A DNA stretch of 9,334 nucleotides. It comes from Candidatus Sumerlaeota bacterium. GTDB lineage: Bacteria > Sumerlaeota > Sumerlaeia > UBA8349. Every line of letters begins with the position of its first letter. Positions within the stretch are counted from its first letter, which is position 1. The notes under the pieces are model-generated. The model ran no database searches. It saw only the letters and a list, made by a program, of their open reading frames with translations, and was not told the origin of the DNA. Location: assembly GCA_003501375.1 (NCBI GenBank), contig DNPO01000278.1, positions 356 to 9,689 on the forward strand. Direction: 5' to 3'. A program made the translations under genes and the position numbers. This document shows positions 6,217-9,334 of the stretch, one piece after another.

Positions 6217-6236
6217 CAGCGCCGTTGGCGCTGAAA
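6217..6236. repeat. REP-like hairpin (copy 3)
   Basis: CAGCGCC and GGCGCTG pair perfectly over 7 bp around a GTT loop. A T7 run precedes it and AAAGAC follows. Compared with the copy near 3391, the central A-T pair is G-C and the outer C-A mismatch is repaired to C-G. It lies upstream of the methyltransferase promoter. Confidence 0.6.
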
Positions 6237-6282
6237 GACTCCTTTGAAACTGTCCTCCCACTGGTTCAAAAACAAGTATTTC

Positions 6283-6311
6283 TTGCTCTTCAGGCAAGAG
6301 ACTGGTATATT
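6283..6311 (+). promoter_or_regulatory. Sigma70-type promoter with overlapping inverted repeat, upstream of the methyltransferase
   Basis: TTGCTC (6283-6288) and TATATT (6306-6311, five of six matches to TATAAT) are separated by 17 bases. The predicted start near 6318 is about 42 bases before the chosen ATG. The inverted repeat TCTTGC (6281-6286) / GCAAGA (6294-6299) overlaps the -35 box and could be a repressor or activator site. Confidence 0.6.
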
Positions 6312-6359
6312 TTTCTGTGCTTGTGTCGCAGTTTAAAACTAATGCCGGGGGTGTACAAC

Positions 6360-7172
6360 ATGGGAATTATCACCAAAAATTCAATCGGGTTGGAAAATGT
6401 CAAAGCCGTTTATAGCGGAGCAGAAGGGCAACTGTGGGAACGCATCATGGGGGAGCAAATTCATATCGGCGGGTTGACGTCGTCGATGGACTTGGCTGCA
6501 AAGGCCGGGATTGCTGCGGGAACGGTTGGCGTTGATCTCTGTTGTTGCACCGGAGCGGGTATGCGGTTTTTATTGCGCTTCCAGAAAGTGGCGCACATGA
6601 CGGGGGTGGATGCAACGGCGCGCATGGTGGAAACGGGATGTGAGCGTTGCCAGGCGGAAGGTTTCAGCAAGGATCAGGTAGAGTTTGTGTTGGGGAATGC
6701 GTGCGCCACGGGACTGTATCCCGCATCGAAAAATTTTGTCTGGGGCGAGGATGCCTGGTGTTATGTTGAGGACAAAACGCAATTGATTGCGGAAGCGGCG
6801 CGGTTGGTGAAGTCGGGCGGGACGATTGCATTCACGGACTGGGTGACCGGTCCTGTGGAAATGTCGGACGCGGAAGCGCAACGGTTTCTTTCCTTTATGA
6901 AATTTCCGAACATGGCAAGCATTGCCGACTATACCGCGCTGTTGGAAGCGAACGGGTGCGAGATTGTTCATGCAGAAAACACCGGACGGTTTGCGCCGTG
7001 TATTGATTTGTATCTTGACATGCTGAACAAACAACTGACTTACGATGCACTGAAAATCATCGGTTTTGACATGGAGATGATGCAGGGGTTGGGTGGCGAG
7101 ATGGTGTTCGTGCAGCAGTTAGCGCATGAGAGCAAACTTGTTCAAGGACTGTTTGTCGCACGGAAAAAATAA
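6360..7172 (+). CDS. Class I SAM-dependent methyltransferase (sarcosine/dimethylglycine methyltransferase-like)
   Basis: This 270-residue protein has the Rossmann methyltransferase order: VGVDLCCCTGAGMRFLLRF (57-74, motif I), TGVDATARMVE (81-91, motif II), EFVLGNACA around 109-116, the GEDAWCYVEDKTQLIAEAARLVKSGGTIAFTDW block (129-161), and a C-terminal region with a conserved FMKFPN (179-184). The N-terminal VYSG.EG.LWE.IMGEQIHIGG segment (18-38) recalls glycine-betaine-type sarcosine/dimethylglycine methyltransferases and related enzymes; the substrate cannot be set from sequence. The start at 6360 has a GGGGG tract 10 bases upstream; readings from 6225 or 6342 would begin in the REP-like hairpin region or lack a ribosome-binding site. 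Nine cysteines, three of them consecutive in motif I (61-63), are unusual for a cytoplasmic methyltransferase. Confidence 0.85.
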   Translation: MGIITKNSIGLENVKAVYSGAEGQLWERIMGEQIHIGGLTSSMDLAAKAGIAAGTVGVDLCCCTGAGMRFLLRFQKVAHMTGVDATARMVETGCERCQAEGFSKDQVEFVLGNACATGLYPASKNFVWGEDAWCYVEDKTQLIAEAARLVKSGGTIAFTDWVTGPVEMSDAEAQRFLSFMKFPNMASIADYTALLEANGCEIVHAENTGRFAPCIDLYLDMLNKQLTYDALKIIGFDMEMMQGLGGEMVFVQQLAHESKLVQGLFVARKK

Positions 7173-7180
7173 ACACCCCA

Positions 7181-7231
7181 TGTCTCTCGCAGAGGCGCAA
7201 AGCACGCAGAGAACGGCAAAGAAAAGAGAAC
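7181..7231. repeat. Dispersed 'CGCAGAG'-type repeat fragment
   Basis: The stretch TCTCTCGCAGAGGCGCAAAG followed by CACGCAGAGAACGGCAAAG matches a degenerate repeat of CGCAGAG units scattered in intergenic regions of many unrelated bacteria. It is a common source of false small ORFs that read 'FFAVLCVLCASARD'. Here it sits between the methyltransferase and the next gene, directly upstream of that gene's probable start region. Confidence 0.6.
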
Positions 7232-7236
7232 CCAAG

Positions 7237-8119
7237 ATGTTTTTTTTGCAAGATAACGCTTTGGGTTGGAATATTGTTTTGCATGTGGAACGTCGTGGCA
7301 TTTGCATCCGAAGAAAAACAAGCCGCAACTTCGGATGCAACGACCAGCATGTCGATTGCCACTGAGATATGGGGAAAGGTCAAACCGCAGTATGGGGGCA
7401 CAGCCTTTCAAAATTATCGGGCTATTTTTACCCGTACTCGTTCTGGCGGAGATGAGTGGTCTTATAACATCCGCGAGCACGGGGAAAATTATATTGCGAC
7501 CAACGATACGGAACACAGCGAGGCTTTTTCTTGGGACGGAAAATTGTTCATCAACAAAAAGGGCCCCCAATTTTATTTGTTAGAAGATAGGGTAACTGAT
7601 GTCGATCTTCTCCAGGTTTTGCCCAGGTTTCTTGTGGTACCCACGGGCTTTGTAGATGTATCGCATCCCATGGGGTTTGATGGGAAAACGCTTTCGTTGG
7701 GATTTCGGGACGAAATTACAGAAAAAATTACTTTTGACAATCTGACATCGCTGACTTTTTCCCAAGTGGAAATGATCCATCACAACCAAGTTATCCGAAC
7801 ATCGACCTTTAAGAATTGGCGGAATTTTTCTGGGAAAGTGTTGCCAAGCCACATAACCATGTGGACTGGCCCTGCGGGAAGTAAATGGGTAGAGACACTT
7901 ACATTGATAGATTTCCAAGATAACCCAGACGATTTAGAGGACTATGTACTTCCCATTCCTTATGAAAAGGAGGTTTGTATTCAGGATGATTCCTTTACGC
8001 CTCCGCTTGTGACCGGCGTAATGGCCTTGGACAAGAAATTGATGCAGGAGAAAAAATACCGAGAGGCTACGGCCAAACTATTTGCCGAACGTGCTGCAAA
8101 AAAGAAGGATGGAAAGTAA
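7237..8119 (+). CDS. Unknown exported protein; start region apparently frameshifted at a T8 tract
   Basis: The main frame is open to 8119. Its only in-frame starts after the repeat are TTG 7274 and ATG 7283, which give 281 or 278 residues and cut into a hydrophobic segment. The ATG at 7237 is followed by T8 and is one base out of frame. With seven Ts it would read M-F-F-C-K-I-T-L-W-V-G-I-L-F-C-M-W-N-V-V, then AFA|SEEK, a good Sec signal peptide, and a 293-residue protein. AAGAGAA lies about 7 bases before this ATG. The mature part has no family I recognise; its alternating beta-rich pattern (about 40-240) could be a LolA/LolB-like periplasmic fold, but that is a guess. The C terminus is Lys/Ala-rich and charged. 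The next gene starts 33 bases later. Confidence 0.72.
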
Positions 8120-8139
8120 CGAGTAAGGATAGTCCAGCG

Positions 8140-8146
8140 GGAGGGG
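8140..8146 (+). promoter_or_regulatory. Ribosome-binding site of the anchored protein gene
   Basis: GGAGGGG lies 6 bases before the ATG at 8153 and supports that start. No promoter is seen in the 33-base gap, so the gene is probably co-transcribed with the one before it. Confidence 0.75.
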
Positions 8147-8152
8147 CAAGGT

Positions 8153-8899
8153 ATGAAGAAAATATGGATGGCGCAGGTAGCGGGTGCGGCAATGCTGCTT
8201 TGCTTGCCGGCGATTCTGTACATGTCCTATTTCCTCCCCAAGGCGGTCTACCCTAAGCCCATTTCGCCGCAGATTGATTTTGACTGCCAGGTTTTTCAAC
8301 TGGAAGGCAGTGTGCATGAAAATGGTACGATGGAAAGCGACATCTGGCGCTCTGAAAAAGAATCGGGGCTGTTTGAATCTGTGAAAAGGCAATGTCACTT
8401 TTTCACCGATTGTTCCTATGTGATGGGGGAGAATCGGCTGGAACTCGGGCAGAAAAGATACCGCTGGAACGGAAACGAGATTCCGTTGTATGATCATGGT
8501 CTCACCTCGCGCACCCTCCTGGCGGATGGGAGAACCCAAGTGGTTTTACTGGTTGGCCCGCATCTCTATTTCGATTTTGGTGTCCCGAAATCATTTCGCG
8601 TGAAGTACAACTCTCCGCTTGATGATGGGCTGGCAAATAAAGAACCGATGGGTTTTAATGTGGCATTGTCCGCCACGCGTTTACGGGACGGTCGTATTCT
8701 GGTCCCTTTCAAAATTGACTGGGTAAGTTTGGAAAAACGGGGTGAGCGTTCGGTGTTGCAGCGGCACCAATACAAAACTGAACTTTTGTGGCGAACCGAC
8801 CGGGATGAGGTGGGCTGCGTGATTCCGACGGGAAAAGAGGGGATGCTCGTTTTTTGGTTTCGTTTGGCACCTCTGGTGCCGGGCTACGGCAATATATAA
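8153..8899 (+). CDS. Unknown secreted or membrane-anchored protein
   Basis: I do not recognise this 248-residue protein. Residues 1-6 are basic (MKKIWM), about 8-28 form one hydrophobic segment without a clear cleavage site or lipobox, and the rest is soluble and outside the membrane if it is an N-terminal anchor. The soluble part is rich in aromatic and charged residues with beta-type alternation (for example TQVVLLVGPHLYFDFG at about 128-143 and MLVFWFRLAPLVPGYG near the end) and few cysteines (45, 81, 87, 223), which could allow disulfides. It follows an exported unknown protein and precedes the HgdB-like gene by only 4 bases, so all three are probably one transcript. No enzymatic motif is visible. 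Confidence 0.8.
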   Translation: MKKIWMAQVAGAAMLLCLPAILYMSYFLPKAVYPKPISPQIDFDCQVFQLEGSVHENGTMESDIWRSEKESGLFESVKRQCHFFTDCSYVMGENRLELGQKRYRWNGNEIPLYDHGLTSRTLLADGRTQVVLLVGPHLYFDFGVPKSFRVKYNSPLDDGLANKEPMGFNVALSATRLRDGRILVPFKIDWVSLEKRGERSVLQRHQYKTELLWRTDRDEVGCVIPTGKEGMLVFWFRLAPLVPGYGNI

Positions 8900-8903
8900 A
8901 AAC

Positions 8904-9334
8904 ATGACGCCTTCTCTTGTCTACTCCTCTCCCTTTGTTCCTGCCGAATGGATTGAAGCGCATGGTTTAACACCCGTTTGTTTGACACCGTCCATTGAAT
9001 CCAATGGTGTGGAATCGGATGGCGTGCGCCAAGGAGTGTGCCCGTTTGCGCTGGCGTTTTCGCGTGAAGCCGTCAATCAAACCAGTTCGGTTGGGATTGT
9101 GTTTGCCCCGCTGTGTGATCAGATGCGGCGGCTGGCGGACATCACGAGTGGCAACACCGAGTTGCCAGTGTTTGCGTTGCATGTGCCGCGGACGTGGCAA
9201 ACACCGGAAAGCCTGGAGTTTTATCGCGATGAGTTGAAGCGGTTGGGTAAGTTTTTAGTGGGTGTCGGTGGTCAATCTCCCTCCAACAAAACGCTGGCGA
9301 ACATCATGCTGCGGTGCGATGCAGAGCGTAAACG
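8904..9334 (+). CDS. 2-hydroxyacyl-CoA dehydratase D-component/HgdB-like protein, 3'-truncated by window edge
   Basis: The frame is open from ATG 8904 to the end of the window (143 complete codons of a protein that is usually 330-420 residues). The N-terminal pattern SSPFVPAEWIEAHGLTPV, then GVCPFALAF (44-52), LCDQMRRLAD (70-79), PVFALHVPRTWQTPESLEF and LKRLGKFLVGVGG is typical of the HgdB/BcrB-like family. Members are Fe-S subunits of 2-hydroxyacyl-CoA dehydratases and benzoyl-CoA reductases, which use one electron from an ATP-driven activator. C46 and C71 match the first two cluster cysteines; the third lies beyond the window. The gene begins 4 bases after the preceding stop without a clear ribosome-binding site, which suggests translational coupling. 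No activator or partner subunit is in view, so a non-dehydratase role remains possible. Confidence 0.85.
   Translation, partial: MTPSLVYSSPFVPAEWIEAHGLTPVCLTPSIESNGVESDGVRQGVCPFALAFSREAVNQTSSVGIVFAPLCDQMRRLADITSGNTELPVFALHVPRTWQTPESLEFYRDELKRLGKFLVGVGGQSPSNKTLANIMLRCDAERK

Noticed and set aside
6225..6359. Longer methyltransferase start at 6225
   Set aside because: It begins inside the REP-like hairpin, runs through the promoter, and the added residues do not resemble the family N terminus.
7126..7365. Small open frame around the CGCAGAG repeat
   Set aside because: This is the usual false ORF made by the dispersed repeat; only its ATG at 7237 matters, as the probable start of the frameshifted exported-protein gene.
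1..9334. Possible tRNA, CRISPR array, insertion sequence or phage defence system
   Set aside because: No cloverleaf sequence, regular direct repeats with spacers, transposase motifs or known defence-protein motifs were found on either strand.

Overview
The window looks like a chromosomal segment of a Gram-negative, probably anaerobic or microaerophilic bacterium. The reasons are Sec-exported proteins, a rubrerythrin-type redox protein, a 2-hydroxyacyl-CoA dehydratase-type (HgdB-like) protein and a sulfite-exporter-type permease. Intergenic hairpin repeats and a 'CGCAGAG'-type dispersed repeat recall environmental genomes such as the PVC superphylum and relatives, but nothing here fixes the phylum. 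No tRNA, rRNA, CRISPR array, transposase or phage gene was seen.

Layout. (1) 3-437 (+): 3' part of rplQ, usually the last gene of the alpha ribosomal-protein operon, closed by a strong symmetrical terminator that also faces the convergent gene beyond it. (2) 632-3160 (-): rpmE (L31), an exported rubrerythrin-like protein, and a membrane flavocytochrome of the ferric-reductase type. rpmE and the rubrerythrin gene each have a good sigma70-type promoter, and rpmE ends in a clear terminator; the flavocytochrome probably follows the rubrerythrin by read-through. (3) 3161-3671: divergent intergenic region with the rpmE promoter and long leader, plus a REP-like hairpin. (4) 3672-6142 (+): a TauE/SafE-family permease followed by two tandem, clearly paralogous membrane proteins of a family I do not recognise. 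(5) 6143-7172 (+): weak terminator, a second REP-like hairpin, a promoter with an inverted repeat, and a class I SAM methyltransferase. (6) 7181-9334 (+): dispersed repeat, then a tightly spaced set of two unrecognised exported or anchored proteins and the 5' part of an HgdB-like gene, cut by the window edge.

Possible joint action. The flavocytochrome could pass electrons from cytoplasmic NAD(P)H to the outer face of the membrane, where the exported rubrerythrin-like protein keeps a CxxC/CxxC rubredoxin centre but appears to have lost most diiron ligands; this is inference. The most notable points are the tandem unknown family, the degenerate exported rubrerythrin, a T8 tract directly after an ATG that puts a good signal peptide one base out of frame, and matched base changes in the REP-like hairpins.
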